The position numbers and the translations under genes are program-made. 64,000 nucleotides of DNA. It comes from Gari tellinella. Taxonomy: Eukaryota; Mollusca; Bivalvia; Cardiida; Psammobiidae. Numbering within the stretch: position 1 is the stretch's first letter; each line of letters opens with the position of its first letter. The notes below the pieces were generated by a model, which had not been told where the DNA came from, searched no databases, and saw only the letters and a list, made by a program, of their open reading frames with translations. This document shows, piece after piece, positions 22,012 to 33,150 of this stretch. The stretch lies in contig OV277869.1 of NCBI GenBank assembly GCA_922989275.2, forward strand, positions 4,207,190 through 4,271,189, given 5' to 3'.

Positions 22012-22185
22012 ATGGGACCCGTGGCCGTGGTCAAGTGATCATAGTGACTATGACTTACACTCACTTAGCTCCTTACTGTTGTTGGTTCGAATCCCAATCT
22101 GAACACTTGGGCTTTTTCATTTGGAGAAGCCTTCAAGCTGGCTATCGGAAATTCGGTGCTTTTACCCAGATGCATATTTTTACCT
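22012..22185 (+). mobile_element. SINE with conserved central domain
   Basis: tRNA-like head with A-box-like GTGGTCAAGTGA and B-box GGTTCGAATCC (about 22085), followed by GAAGCCTTCAAGCTGGCTAT and TTCGGTGCTTTTACCCAG. The second part resembles, from memory, the central domain of molluscan Meta/Nin-type SINEs. The tail is decayed. Confidence 0.6.
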
Positions 22186-23680
22186 GATACAGTTTATGAC
22201 GTGCATCCGGTTTCTTCTCCCATCTGCAATTAGCTTTATGTCGAGATATGACTGAAATACTGTTAACATAGTATGAACTCAGAATTCTTGGCCTCGGTTT
22301 GATTTTAAAGTGGAGTTAAAAGCTAGTTTCAACGACGGTCATCGACACGACATCGATTTAAAATCGGTCGTTTCCGGGCACCTTACACGTCGATCGGACC
22401 CGAGAAAGCTTTTGACCAAATATACAAACGTATACAAGCGTGTCAGAGGTCGGGCAAGGCCGTCTCCATCCGGCTTTTGCCTATCCTATACCGGCCGGTG
22501 TAATGACGAAAAGTGTCCCCACCACGCAGAAGTGTGACCCCGGGACACTTTTCGGCTCAGAAAATTAACCTCCCGGGTCATTTTACATGTATTATGCCAA
22601 AGCAAGTCCCAAGGACAGTTTTCTACATCAAAAATTGTCCTCATGTGTCAGTCTTTAGACCGGCGCCCGTCTGGCAACCGGATAACACCGGTTTCTTTTC
22701 GGTCTCACACAGTATTGCACGTTATTACTGAATGCCCATGATGTGGACTATACGATAAGGCAATCGGTTGTATGGTTCCATGTAAGAAAGTGAGCAACAT
22801 AACAAAGAAGTGAAATCAGCGCGTCTTTATAAACCTCATGCATATATTGAACACACGATAACCAATATCGGGCGATGATGGTCGCCCGTCTTAAAACCGT
22901 TGCCCGTCTGGTATTTAAGGACTATCGCGGCAGTTTGTTCGAATTTTCAAAACATTCATTTTTTTTTATTTTTGCATATTGCTAGTATTTATCCTGTTGT
23001 GCAGAAATATGAAATAAAAATAGGGAGTCCCCGAACTGGTTCTTTTTTAATAGCTTGTTTTTTTTTGGTAGACCCCTAATTATCCAGAAGCACATGCAGA
23101 ATTTGCCGGAAAATGTAGAAAGGGGAATACATCTCACGGTGTTGATACAAGAATTTTGAACTTTGTTTGCAATACACATCTACTCATTAAACTCTTTAAA
23201 TGAAAGTTCAGCTTAAAAACTTAAGTGGAACAGGCGTTAGAGTAAAAAACAAAACCATGACAGTCGGACGATCGGACAGATAGACTACGGAAAAGTGACC
23301 GACCCCGACGTGTTATCTTTGCCTTCAGCTGGTGACACAGAAACCGGTCCATACATTTATAAAGTTCTTAGAATGCATCGTACAGACGGACCGAATAATA
23401 TCCGATACGACGGAATCGAGTAAATTATATGGTCACCAAAAGTGCTTTTATTACCATGATATTTTTCAGTTTTATGTGTCTATAATTAATTATATCGAGT
23501 GCTGAAAAATGTGATATTTCTCACCGTGTGACCTTGACCTTTTATCATTTAAACAGGCAGTCTAGTACATATGTTTTGTCATTATGTGAAATATAAGACC
23601 TCTATCAAGTAAAGCAAACCTAATATGTCCCCTTATCCATCTGGGTGGCTAAAAGCTTTTTGGAAAGTGTGAGGTTTTCG
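22186..23680. other. Interior with no gene recognised
   Basis: Open frames up to about 75 aa, with no domain, splice context or repeat that I can name. Confidence 0.4.
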
Positions 23681-23909
23681 TATGCACAAAATTTTTACAT
23701 TCGTTTTTAAAAAATTTCGACATGTGAAGAATTCGTATCTACTGTTAGGGGGGGGGGGGGGGGGGCTGAGAGTCAGTACGAATTATTCACACATGTGTGA
23801 CATATTCGTATGAAATTCCTACGAATTCCTCACAGGTGTGAAGAATTCGTGTACACTCGTCGATTTTCTATATTTTGAGTTATTTTAGAATTTGTAGAAT
23901 TCAATGTTA

Positions 23910-24128
23910 TACAGCGAAAAATACGTTATTTGCCCCGTTTAAGGGCAAACGCGATGTAATAAAATGAAGAAAATGGCAATTTCCTGACATTTCTTTCAAT
24001 TCATTTTAATCTGAGTGGCAGACAGTTTGGAGCCTGATCAGACGCCGGGTTACCCAAACTGTTAAACTGGAAAAACATAGATTAGCGTTAACGCGTTTAT
24101 TGACAGCGAATATAGTATTCTCCACAGT
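23910..24128 (-). mobile_element. MITE family A copy, decayed
   Basis: TACAGCGAAAAATACG to ATTCTCCACAGT, with one hairpin half only (GATCAGACGCCGGGTTACCC). Confidence 0.65.
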
Positions 24129-24157
24129 TTTAAATATACATGTATATAACATTTACC

Positions 24158-24416
24158 TTAACCCTTTGAACCCTAGTCCCGCATATAGGCGTCCTTTTCA
24201 AACAATGTACATGTGAATAGTACACTTGTCCTGTGCAAACAGTGAAGACTGAGATCAGAGGGCTCCGAAAGGAGCCCTCTGATCAGGGTCTTCACTGTTT
24301 GTCATAATGCCAAACATTGACAAAAACAACCCTTAAAAGAGAGAAATGGACTAGACTAAAATGGAAACTAGAATTGTCCATTTCAAGTTTCAGGGAGGAA
24401 AGAGGGAAAGAGTTAA
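24158..24416 (+). mobile_element. MITE family E copy, complete
   Basis: TTAA-CCCTTTGAACCCTAG to GGGAAAGAGTTAA. The core at 24237-24303 is AACAGTGAAGACTGAGATCA with tip GGCTCCGAAAGGAGCC. Confidence 0.82.
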
Positions 24417-24651
24417 CCATTGACCTAATAGCTGGTTTCTAAATTTGAAGACAGGTGACGACTTAAAGCAGATTGAAAGTGAAGTAAAATGATTCTGCTT
24501 TTACTTTTAGTCTGCTTTAAGCTACCATCTGTTAGAACATTACAACTAGTTCTTACGATAAATATCAATGGCTGTATAAATTTGATCTGTTTTCTTCAGC
24601 TGATGAATAAATTACAGGTGTAAAAAATAGTATTTATGGGGTAACGGGTTA
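24413..24651 (+). mobile_element. MITE family D copy sharing a TTAA with E
   Basis: Starts in the TTAA that ends the E copy and runs to GGGGTAACGGGTTA. The central stem is CAGATTGAAAGTGAAGT / TTACTTTTAGTCTGC with a shortened tip. Confidence 0.7.
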
Positions 24652-24671
24652 CATGTAGGAGGTATCTAAAC

Positions 24672-24921
24672 TACAGTGGAGAATCTGTTATTCTTTCCCA
24701 ATAAACGCGTTTACGCTAAAACTATTATTTGCAGTGCAAACAGTTTGGAGCCAGATCAGACGCCGGGTAACCCGCCGTCTGATCAGGCCCCAAACTGTTT
24801 GCCACCAAGATAAACATAAAATATCAGAAATGTCCAAAAGTTGTACTTTTCTACGTTTTAGTGCTTTGCGTTTGCGTATGTTTGCGTTTAAACGGGAAAG
24901 AATAACAGATTCTCCACTGTA
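24672..24921 (+). mobile_element. MITE family A copy, full length
   Basis: 250 bp. The tip reads GGGTAACCCGCCG, one mismatch in an otherwise perfect hairpin. Confidence 0.85.
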
Positions 24922-24980
24922 CTTCAAGTAAAGTATGTCTTTACTTGTACATGTACAACAATTTTCCATTTGTCGATATA

Positions 24981-25032
24981 CCGGTACATTGGTGAAGACG
25001 TTATTATTTCCCCTTGGACTTCATTTTTCTGG
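24981..25032. mobile_element. Family A terminal stub
   Basis: TACATTGGTGAAGACG and TTATTTCCC only, interrupted by the next A copy. Confidence 0.45.
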
Positions 25033-25282
25033 TACAGTGGAGAATCTGTTATTCTTTCCCGTTTAAACGCAAACGTACGCAAACGCAAAACACTAAAACG
25101 TAGAAAAGAACAACTTTTGGACAATTCTGATATTTCATGTTTATCTTGGTGGCAAACAGTTTGGAGCCTGATCAGACGCCGGGTTACCCGGCGTCTGATC
25201 TGGCTCCAAACTGTTTGCACTGCAAATAATAGTTTTAGCGTAAACGCGTTTATTGGGAAAGAATAACAGTTTCTCCACTGTA
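25033..25282 (-). mobile_element. MITE family A copy, full length
   Basis: Intact hairpin at 25154-25217. Inverted relative to the copy at 24672. Confidence 0.85.
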
Positions 25283-25294
25283 TTATAAAACACA

Positions 25295-25655
25295 TTTACA
25301 CATTTGTTCCACGAAAAAACTTTCAACAACGACACCAACGGGAAGACCACGATTATGAGTTTGTTGGTTCGAGGGAATTTTGATAGGTAGGGAAAATTGC
25401 TTACATTTGCAAGCAACTTGAATCCAGATCATACGCCGCGTAACGCGCTGTCTTATCTGGATTCAGGCTGTTTGCCGCTCTTCATTATGTTTCTTCTTTC
25501 AAAATATCAAATTTTGAGAAAAAACAGCAGACGACAATTCTAAGAAGACGATAGTGCAGCACATAAAGAGTAAGACAGGACTAACAGCGGTAATGCTAGT
25601 CTTCAGGAGGGATTCGTTGTTTGGAGTGAAATTGTAGGGAGAAAGCACTTTACAT
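25295..25655 (-). mobile_element. MITE family C copy, reversed
   Basis: Core at 25406-25472 (CAACTTGAATCCAGATCA, GCCGCGTAACGCGC). The arm holds AAAACAGCAGACGACAATTC. The left terminal repeat is unclear; the right end is GGGAGAAAGCACTTTA. Confidence 0.6.
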
Positions 25656-25743
25656 ACACATGAACATGTAGCACTATTTCCACAACATTTGTTATACACT
25701 TGAAACAAGTTTGGTCAATGGTTCAAATATTATATTATACATG

Positions 25744-26104
25744 TACAGTGCTCCCTCTCCACAATGACCCTCCAAACTCCTTACAAAGACCCTTGCCGCA
25801 GTTCCCTAAACATAACAATTGTGTCTAACTCTTTTACCGCTGCATTATCGTCTGCTTAAAATTGTCGTCTGCTGTTTTTGTTAAAGTTGAATATAAGAAG
25901 GCATTTTGATAGAAGAAATATAATGACGAGTGACAAACAGCTTGAAATCCAGATCAGACGCCGCGTTACGCGGCGTCTGATCTGGATTCAAGCTTTTTGC
26001 AAATGTAAGCGTTTCTTAATGTTCCTTCTCTATAACGACTCCCTCCGAACAACACACACAATCTGTGTCTCCCATTGGGTGTCTTTGTAGAGAGAAACGC
26101 TGTA
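25744..26104 (+). mobile_element. MITE family C copy, complete
   Basis: TACAGTGCTCCCTCTCC to GAGAAACGCTGTA. Core at 25936-26001 with tip GCCGCGTTACGCGGC. Confidence 0.8.
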
Positions 26105-26566
26105 AATCATTGCAATAATTTAGTAATGTCAGTACTATCGAGAGAATTCTGAAATACAATGGAGCACATGTATTTATACAATGTAACATAACAGACGGCG
26201 TGAGCGTTGAATAACACCCGTTGTTTAAATGTCATACAAAATGTATATAACTAGTTATATAACTATGCAAATGAGGTACGCCACGACGTCGTTTACTTGT
26301 GACGTCATTAAAAGGCATTCTAGGCGTTCAATATCTAACGTCTTCATTCCTTCATGAAGATTTATTTTATAGATTTTTGGTGTAATTAATCAATATTAGA
26401 TCTACATGAAAGTGCTTATTATACATATAATAACATAAACATTATGCTAGTGAACGGGGTAATTTGGAACAACTTTTTTCCTGTATAGATCTACTTATAT
26501 CGCGCTTAGCATTCACTTGACCTCAAAGAAAGCGATAAATAACTGTTCTAAGTTATGTTATAAAAA
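26105..26566. other. No element recognised
   Basis: AT-rich sequence; nothing supported. Confidence 0.4.
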
Positions 26567-26712
26567 GAATATAACATTCGTGTTAATAATTTATTGGATT
26601 TATCAAACTCGTCGTTTTAGAAAACGATAAAAACTCGGCAAAGCCTCGTTTTTATCGTTTTCTAAAAGACTCGTTTAATAAATCCAATAAATTATGAACA
26701 CTCATGTAATAT
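26567..26712. repeat. Palindromic MITE, family J variant
   Basis: ATAATTTATTGGATTTAT and ATAAATCCAATAAATTAT outer arms; TTTAGAAAACGATAAAAACT and GTTTTTATCGTTTTCTAAAA inner arms. Confidence 0.75.
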
Positions 26713-26855
26713 TCTATATTTATATTACACTTCAAAAGAGGCTTCGCTGGGGATGCTAAAGACAGGTGATGGCTTAAAGAGGTATAAAACAAACACAGAA
26801 ATATCTCGCGTGTAAACTCCGCTTTATTTACACCATGCTTAAGCAGCCGCGTGTC

Positions 26856-27076
26856 TAAACCCCTTCATGATCAAATTATTCGGGAGATTTTTACACTTGC
26901 ACCGCTTTATTGTCGTCTGCGTCAATATTGTTGTTTGCAAGACACGTTTAAAAGTTAGATTTAATATTGTATGACTTAATAAATACCGATAAGAGTGTCA
27001 ATCAGTTTGGGTCCTGATCAGGGCCTAAACTGTTTGCAAACGCGATTTACAGCGTCATTGAGAGTGAAAGGGTTAA
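26856..27076 (-). mobile_element. MITE family B copy, shortened core
   Basis: ACCCCTTCATGATCAAAT to GAGAGTGAAAGGGTTAA. The core is trimmed to GGGTCCTGATCAGGGCC, losing the GACGCCG stem. Confidence 0.75.
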
Positions 27077-27359
27077 AATTGAAAATAATCGACAAATATT
27101 TGAGCGGTTGTAATAGTTTGCATTGTATGTTGGTTTCTTATTTTCTCTCTAACTTAACTTGCATATATTTCTAATGTAATTGTATAGATGTAGAAAATTT
27201 GATATCAGCAGGTTATTAAGGTCCATAATACTAGACTAAGATAGGCATATTAACGGTATATTAAACATCTTTTTTATTCAAATATTCAAATTACGAGGCG
27301 TTTTATTCCACATAGAATCTAAAAACGATTAAATTATCAACTACACAATACCCTAAACC

Positions 27360-27609
27360 TACAGTGGAGAATGTGTTATTCTTTCCCAATAAACGCGTTT
27401 ACGCTAAAACTATTATTTGCAGTGCAAACAGTTTGTAGTCAGATCAGACGCCGGGTAACCCGGCGTCTGATCAGGCTCCAAACTGTTTGCCACCAAGATA
27501 AACAAGAATTATCAGAATTGTCCAAAAGTTGTTCTTTTCTACGTTTTAGTGCTTTGCGTTTGAGTACGTTTGCGTTTAAACGGGAAAGAATAACAGATTC
27601 TCCACTGTA
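27360..27609 (+). mobile_element. MITE family A copy, full length
   Basis: Complete, core at 27425-27488. Only 3 bp separate it from the next A element. Confidence 0.85.
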
Positions 27610-27612
27610 GTT

Positions 27613-28137
27613 TACAATGGAGAAGACGTTATTATTTCCCAATAAACGCGCTTAAACGCTAAAACTATAATGTCTATTGCAAACAATTTGGAGCCTAATC
27701 AGACGCCGGGTTACCCGGCGTCAGATTAAGCTCAAACTTGTTTGCCACTCGGGTGAAAAGAAATAGTCAGAACTGTTAACCCTTTCCTCCATAGAAGCGC
27801 CTTTTAGCGAATATGATTTATTCCTCCGCTGAAGAAAATAGTTCCAATTTAATCAGTCATGAATACATGTATATATTAAAGAAATAGTTTGTTATATTCT
27901 AGTACATGATAGCTTAAAGAAGGCTGAAAGTAAAGCAGAATGCGCCCTAAGGCGCATTCTGCTTTACTTTCAACCTGCTTTAATAAAAAGTCAATTACAT
28001 GTATCTTCAATACTAGAAATAGACTATCAGGTAAAGGGTTAAATACATGTACATGTATATTCTTTATCCATTTTATTGTAATGAGTTTCCGTTTCGTTTG
28101 CGTTTAAAATGGAAAATATAGCGTCTTCTCCAGTGTA
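27613..28137 (+). mobile_element. MITE family A copy split by a D element
   Basis: Left part 27613-27775 (TACAATGGAGAAGACG, intact core with GAGCCTAATCAGACGCC). Right part 28043-28137 (GTTTCGTTTGCG, CGTCTTCTCCAGTGTA). Confidence 0.75.
27776..28042 (+). mobile_element. MITE family D copy inserted in A
   Basis: TTAA on both sides. The centre is GAATGCGCCCTAAGGCGCATTC (split as GAATGCGCC and GGCGCATTC, about 27938-27960). The right end is CAGGTAAAGGGTTAA. Confidence 0.8.
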
Positions 28138-28198
28138 ATTGTGAGCAAGACACAATTATAGAAACCCTTTTTCTTGGCCAACATTGTAGATCCTAGTC

Positions 28199-28350
28199 GG
28201 GGTCCAAGGTTATAAAGCTTTTGAGGTGAGTATAATCTCGTTCTCATGCATTTGATTGGTCAGATTTGAGCCTTGGCTCAAATCTGACCAATCAAATGCT
28301 TGAGAACTACTCCAGACTCAACTGAAAAGCTTTATAACCTTGGAGCCTGG
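28199..28350. repeat. Palindromic MITE, family H, best copy
   Basis: Outer CCAAGGTTATAAAGCTTTTG / AAAAGCTTTATAACCTTGG, inner TTGATTGGTCAGATTTGAGC / GCTCAAATCTGACCAATCAA; about 150 bp. Confidence 0.8.
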
Positions 28351-28504
28351 TTTAATTTTAAAAACAAAACAATGGTTGTGATCTGGGTCTACATCGTATG
28401 TAATATCCAACGTCATATGACGTCACAAAATATTCTGTTGCGTCACCTGTTTCCCGTATAGTTAACACACGGTCGGCAACTCCTGATGCGCACCTACGGT
28501 CAAG

Positions 28505-28700
28505 AGGACGTTATTATTTCCCTTTTTAAACGCAAAAACGAAAATCAAACGCATTTCATCAAATGTGAAAAATAGCAGAATGTTGACAATTCTGACGATT
28601 TTGCTTCATGTGGGTGACCTATAGTTTGAAGTCTTATCAAACGCTGGTTAACACGGCGTCTGATCTGGCTCTAAGCTATTCGCAATGGATATTTTAAGAT
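28505..28700 (-). mobile_element. MITE family A copy, decayed
   Basis: GAGGACGTTATTATTTCCC with AAACGCAAAAACG, then a weak core (GGTTAACACGGCGTCTGATC). The right terminal repeat is missing. Confidence 0.55.
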
Positions 28701-28734
28701 ATTTTAAGCATTTGAAACAAACGGAAGGTTGAAG

Positions 28735-28845
28735 ATGAGTGGCAAACAAATTGGATCCAGATCATACGCCGCGTTATTAGCCGCCTGCGCAGGATCCAAA
28801 CTGTTTGCAATAAACCAAGTCGCGCCTAAGCATGATAAACGGTTA
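28735..28845 (+). mobile_element. Family Q fragment
   Basis: GATGAGTGGCAAACAAATTG, a GGATCC-stem core with ATACGCCGCG, CTGTTTGCAATAAA, and an end GATAAACGGTTAA. Q shares the core but has a GCGCTTAGC-type right arm. Confidence 0.5.
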
Positions 28846-29226
28846 AAATGAGTTCTAACGTCAACCAGTATTCAGCATGATTCGGCATCGAGTAACTTTG
28901 ATTCGGATGGAAACCTTCTGAATTTGACTCTAGTTCTCGAAGTTCAAATGTGTTTGATGGCAAATGATATAACCCACTCCTTTATTAGATATTTTTCTGG
29001 ATTTTCCAGCAAATCATGTGATAAATTTTGATGAAATATCATTTTTGTTTGACAGCTTTCGTCGATGAAAAGATTCGCATCAGTTAATATGGGAGCTGAC
29101 GGAAGCACACTGTGTGGTTTAAAGATTTATGAAAAACGATGCGCAAAATGAAAAGGAAGAGTTAGACATAAAATATTACATGTAACACTCTTAAGACTAG
29201 ATACCAGTATGTGTATATTTTGCAAA

Positions 29227-29553
29227 TACATCGCTCCCTCTCTACAACGACACTCAGCGGGAGACAACTATTGTGTACATGTAAGTTGTTTTGAGGGAGT
29301 CGATCAAGGGAGGGACATTTGCAAACAGCTTTAATTCAGATCAGACGCCGCGTAACGCGGCGTCTGATCTGCATTCAAGCTGTTTGTCGCTCGTCATTAA
29401 GGGTTTTATGTCAAAACGTTCACTATTTAACTTTGAGAAAATCAAAAGACTACAGTTGTAAGCAGATGATATTGCAGCAGTAAAAGCGTGGCAAGTGTCG
29501 TTGTGAGGAGGGAGTCGTTGTTAGGAGGGTCGCTGTAGAGAGGGGGCAATGTA
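29227..29553 (-). mobile_element. MITE family C copy, complete
   Basis: TACATCGCTCCCTCTC to GAGGGGGCAATGTA. Core at 29321-29388 has tip GCCGCGTAACGCGGC. A TGAGGGAGTCG repeat lies near the right end. Confidence 0.75.
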
Positions 29554-29634
29554 AATACAAATGCAATGCAATACATTGTTAATAATTGAAGTAATGTGAT
29601 AATGGAGACAATACATGTACACTCTGCTAAGATG

Positions 29635-29884
29635 TACAGTGGAGAATCTGTTATTCTTTCCCTTTTAAACGCAAACGTACGCAAACGCAAAACACTAAAA
29701 CGTAGAAAAGAACAACTTTTGGACAATTCTGATATTTCATGTTTATCTTGGTGGCAAATAGTTTGGAGCCTGATCAGACGCCGGGTTACCCGGCGTCTGA
29801 TCTGGCTCCAAACTGTTTGCACTGCAAATAATAGTTTTAGAGTAAACGCGTTTATTGGGAAAGAATAACAGATTCTCCACTGTA
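29635..29884 (-). mobile_element. MITE family A copy, full length
   Basis: Intact ends and core (29758-29820). Confidence 0.85.
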
Positions 29885-29909
29885 TGTTTTAACTCTTATC
29901 ATGCTGAAT

Positions 29910-30048
29910 AATGAGTCGTCTGTGAAATTGTATTTTCAGTTTGGATCCATATCAAACGTAACGCGTAATCAGCGTTACGCATCGTCTGCTCTGGATCCAA
30001 ACTGTTTGAAAATGTAGCAAATTCACGTTTAGCGCGATAAGGGTTATT
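29910..30048. mobile_element. Family Q copy
   Basis: CAGTTTGGATCCATATCAAA, tip AACGCGTAATCAGCGTTACG, then GGATCCAAACTGTTTG and TTTAGCGCGATAAGGGTTA. Confidence 0.55.
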
Positions 30049-30286
30049 TACATGTACATGTAAGTGACAAACATTTCTTAGGCTAATCAGGCGCAAGGTT
30101 AACCGGTGTCTGATCAGGCTCCTGTTTCCAATGGACATAAATATTCTAGCATAACTGCGCTCAAGGGAAATGAATGGATCTATTACACTTTAACCGTCAG
30201 CGCTATGGGACAAAAAGGTCAACCCTCTTCACTTGTTTTAAATTGACAGACTTTTCCAGTTATACTTCTCAACATGTAGAAAACCC

Positions 30287-30507
30287 TTAACTCTTTCACT
30301 CTCAATGACGTCATCAAGCGCATTTGCAAACAGAAACGCGGCGTCTGATCAGTATAACAAAACTGTTTGCTACTTGTTTTGAAATTACGTCAGTTATACT
30401 GTCTTAAAACTTTGAAACAATATTGTAGACAACAATATTAAGGAAGAGGACAATATGGTGGTGAAGGGGTAAAAACCTCACGATAAATTTGACCATGAGC
30501 GGGTTAA
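30287..30507 (+). mobile_element. MITE family B copy, half hairpin deleted
   Basis: TTAA at both ends, with CTCTTTCACTCTCAATGACG. The left stem is lost; only AACGCGGCGTCTGATCAG remains. Confidence 0.78.
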
Positions 30508-30679
30508 CAACGTCTTTGACAAACAACAGAGACGAGCTTTCGTCACAGTGTGAATGCTAACTTGAATATTATTGGATTAAAATTGCTAAACAGAAACTTC
30601 ATCAGCGTCTGGCTTCAATCATTTGAACAATTTAAATTCTCTTCCGCTCGTTTAACTCTATCATCGTCATAAGGGACTA

Positions 30680-30854
30680 AAGTCGCCTGACGTCATTACA
30701 AACAGTTTCGACCCAGATCAGACGCCGCGTCACGCGGCGTCTCAATACGATCCTAACTGATTGATAGTCGTACTGATATTGCAGACAACAATATTGAAGC
30801 AGACGACAATATGGCGGTGAATGGATAACAAATTCACGATGACGGTGAAATTGA
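30680..30854 (+). mobile_element. MITE family B copy, truncated
   Basis: CCTGACGTCATTACAAACAG, core with GACCCAGATCAGACGCCG, then CAATATTGAAGCAGACGACA. Its right end is cut by the A copy at 30855. Confidence 0.65.
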
Positions 30855-31191
30855 TACAGTGGATAAAACGTTATTCTTTGCCAATAAACGCGTTTACGCT
30901 TAATCTATTATTTCAATTGCAAACAGTTTGGAGCCAGATCAGACGCCGGGTAACCCGGCGTCTGATCAGGCTCCAAACTGATTGAGGCTGAGATTAAAAT
31001 GAATAGTCAGAAATGACAAAAAGTGGTAATTTTCTATATTTTAGTTAGATCTACCCGACTACTGATCAAGCTCCAAACTGTTTGCAACTCAAATTAAAAT
31101 AAATCGTTAAATGTTCGAAAACTTGTTATTTGCAATGTGTTAGCGTTTCGTTTGCGTTTAAACGGAAACGAATCACGCCTTCTCACCTGTA
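30855..31191 (+). mobile_element. MITE family A copy, 337 bp with repeated inner part
   Basis: The core at 30919-30982 is intact. After a first right arm to about 31045, a second GATCAAGCTCCAAACTGTTT and a second right arm follow before the terminal CTCACCTGTA. Confidence 0.7.
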
Positions 31192-31765
31192 AGTCGTATG
31201 TGAGTATATACCTACTATACTACGTAAGCACTATAAACAAATTTATATTTATTCGTGGAGACGCTCAAATCAATATTTAAAATTCAATCATCTAAGTATA
31301 ACATAAACGCTTCAATAAGTGATTTGAATTCAGCTACCCGTTTGTTTACAAACCGTTTAATCGCTACTGCGTAGAGGGATGGGTTATATCTATTGCAATA
31401 ATATGTCCTATGTAAAATATCATTTCTTCATAATAACATATTCATAAAATGCAAATTTGTTTGCATTTCTTAACGTCATTTAACCTCTAAACTGCCGAGA
31501 TCGACAATATTAATATTTGCAAACAGCCTAGATCCTGTTCATGTGCCGCATTAAGCGTTGCTTATGTTTCTTTAGGAAACGTCCAAATGTTACAAATAAT
31601 TTGAAATAAAGAGGACAAAAGATTTCAGCAGTCGATATTATGACAATGACAGTTAAAGAAGGGTTATGACGTCATGATTAATCCTTATCAGACTGAATTG
31701 TCATCTGCTTCAAATGAGTCTTCTGCGAAAAAACAACAAAATCACAATTTAAGCTATATAAACTG
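31192..31765. other. No gene seen
   Basis: AT-rich; a decayed core trace (AACAGCCTAGATCCTG) is near 31525. Confidence 0.4.
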
Positions 31766-31890
31766 AATATAACTTGAATTTGAACTTCAAACAGTTTGGA
31801 TCCAGATTAGACGCCGCATTAAGCGGCGTCTAATCTAGATCAAAACTGTTTGCAAACGTTAGGTTGCGCTTAGCACAATGAGAGTTAATG
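31766..31890 (+). mobile_element. Family Q copy
   Basis: AACAGTTTGGATCCAGATTA with tip GCCGCATTAAGCGGC, then CTGTTTGCAAACG and GCGCTTAGCACAATGAG ending GTTAA. Confidence 0.6.
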
Positions 31891-32188
31891 AAAAAAACTA
31901 AGCCCCCTTCTTCAGCTCATCGAAAATTTATACATTGCTACATTGTACTTGCTTTAATTTTTTAAGACACTGAGTTTCGTTACTTTAATAAAAGAAAATA
32001 TCAATATTCTTGTAAAATAGTTTGGGACTTGACCCGGCATCGATTAACTCGTCAGTGAAGAAACTAAAAATCAGTTTTTTAGGGTTTTAAACAAAATGAT
32101 ATAAATAAACAGATTGGATCCAGATCATATGCCGTATTGCGTAAACTGTTTGCACGTGACAGCCAAGTCATTGTTGGCATGTTACATG

Positions 32189-32438
32189 TACAGTGGAGAA
32201 TCTGTTATTCTTTCCCGTTTAAACGCAAACGTACGCAAACGCAAAGCACTAAAACGTAGAAAAGAACAACTTTTGGACAATTCTGATAATTCTTGTTTAT
32301 CTTGGTGGCAAACAGTTTGGAGCCTGATCAGACGCCGGGTTACCCGGCGTCTGATCTGGCATCAAACTGTTTGCACTGCAAATAATAGTTTTAGCGTAAA
32401 CGCGTTTATTGGGAAAGAATAACAGATTCTCCACTGTA
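32189..32438 (-). mobile_element. MITE family A copy, full length
   Basis: Complete. One stem mismatch (GGCATC instead of GGCTCC) at about 32358. Confidence 0.85.
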
Positions 32439-32472
32439 CACTGAATTGCAATTAAAACTTTAAAAGAAAGAT

Positions 32473-32940
32473 TACAGTAAAACCTCTCAATTATGATCAC
32501 TTAAACGAAGGATAATTGAGTGTACAATGGAGAATACTTTATTCTTTCCCCTTTAAACGCAAACGAAACGCAAACGCAAAGCACTAAAACGTAGAAAAGT
32601 ACAACTTTTCGACAATTCTGATAACTCATGTTTTTGTCGGTGGCAAACAGTTTGCCGGGGTTACCCGGCGTCTGATCTGGCTCCAAACTGTTTGCATTGG
32701 AAATAATAGATTGACCGTTAACGCGTTTATTGGGAAATAATAACGTTTTCACCACTGTACATGTAACAGTGAAACAGAAAGCTCCTAAAGGAGCCTTTTG
32801 TTTTACTGTCATCTTGCTTTAGGTAGACAACAGTCGTAAACACCTAATAATTAACACAATTTATTGGTCGTAATAGAGAGATGGTCGTAATAGAGAAGTG
32901 GCCGTAATATACGTGCTCGAAATAGAGGGAGTTTACTGTA
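32473..32940 (+). mobile_element. MITE family F copy split by an A element
   Basis: Left part TACAGTAAAACCTCTC to 32522. Right part 32760-32940 with AACAGAAAGCTCC/GGAGCCTTTTGTTTTAC and end AGAGGGAGTTTACTGTA. Confidence 0.75.
32523..32759 (-). mobile_element. MITE family A copy inserted in F
   Basis: TACAATGGAGAATACT to CGTTTTCACCACTGTA. The left hairpin stem is lost (CAAACAGTTTGCCGGGG). Confidence 0.78.
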
Positions 32941-33054
32941 GTCATAATATATTGACTGTCTAGCTGTTTGCAATAAATTTCAAATTGTCACACAACGGAG
33001 TCTATTCAGAGAGTTTATGTGAGTACATATACACGGTTTGCATATACATGTAAC

Positions 33055-33150
33055 AATAACAATAACTATAATAATAATAATAACAATAATAATAACAATA
33101 CAAATAGTAATTATAATAACATACAATAATAGTAATAATAAAAATGAGAC
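33055..33150 (+). repeat. ATAATAACA microsatellite
   Basis: Irregular (AATAAC)n/(AAT)n tract. It generates long low-complexity open frames on both strands that are not genes. Confidence 0.85.

Larger units (their letters stand above)
21410..23860. mobile_element. Putative DNA transposon with repeated terminal motif
   Basis: Both ends hold clusters of GTGTGAAGAATTCGTA or its complement. ATTTCGTACGAATATGTCAC at 21501 is mirrored at 23794-23816 (TGTGACATATTCGTATGAAA). The interior of about 2 kb has short open frames only, a SINE, and a run of 18 G at 23748-23765 within the right cluster. No transposase domain was recognised, so it may be non-autonomous or a chance pairing of two repeat tracts. 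Confidence 0.45.
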
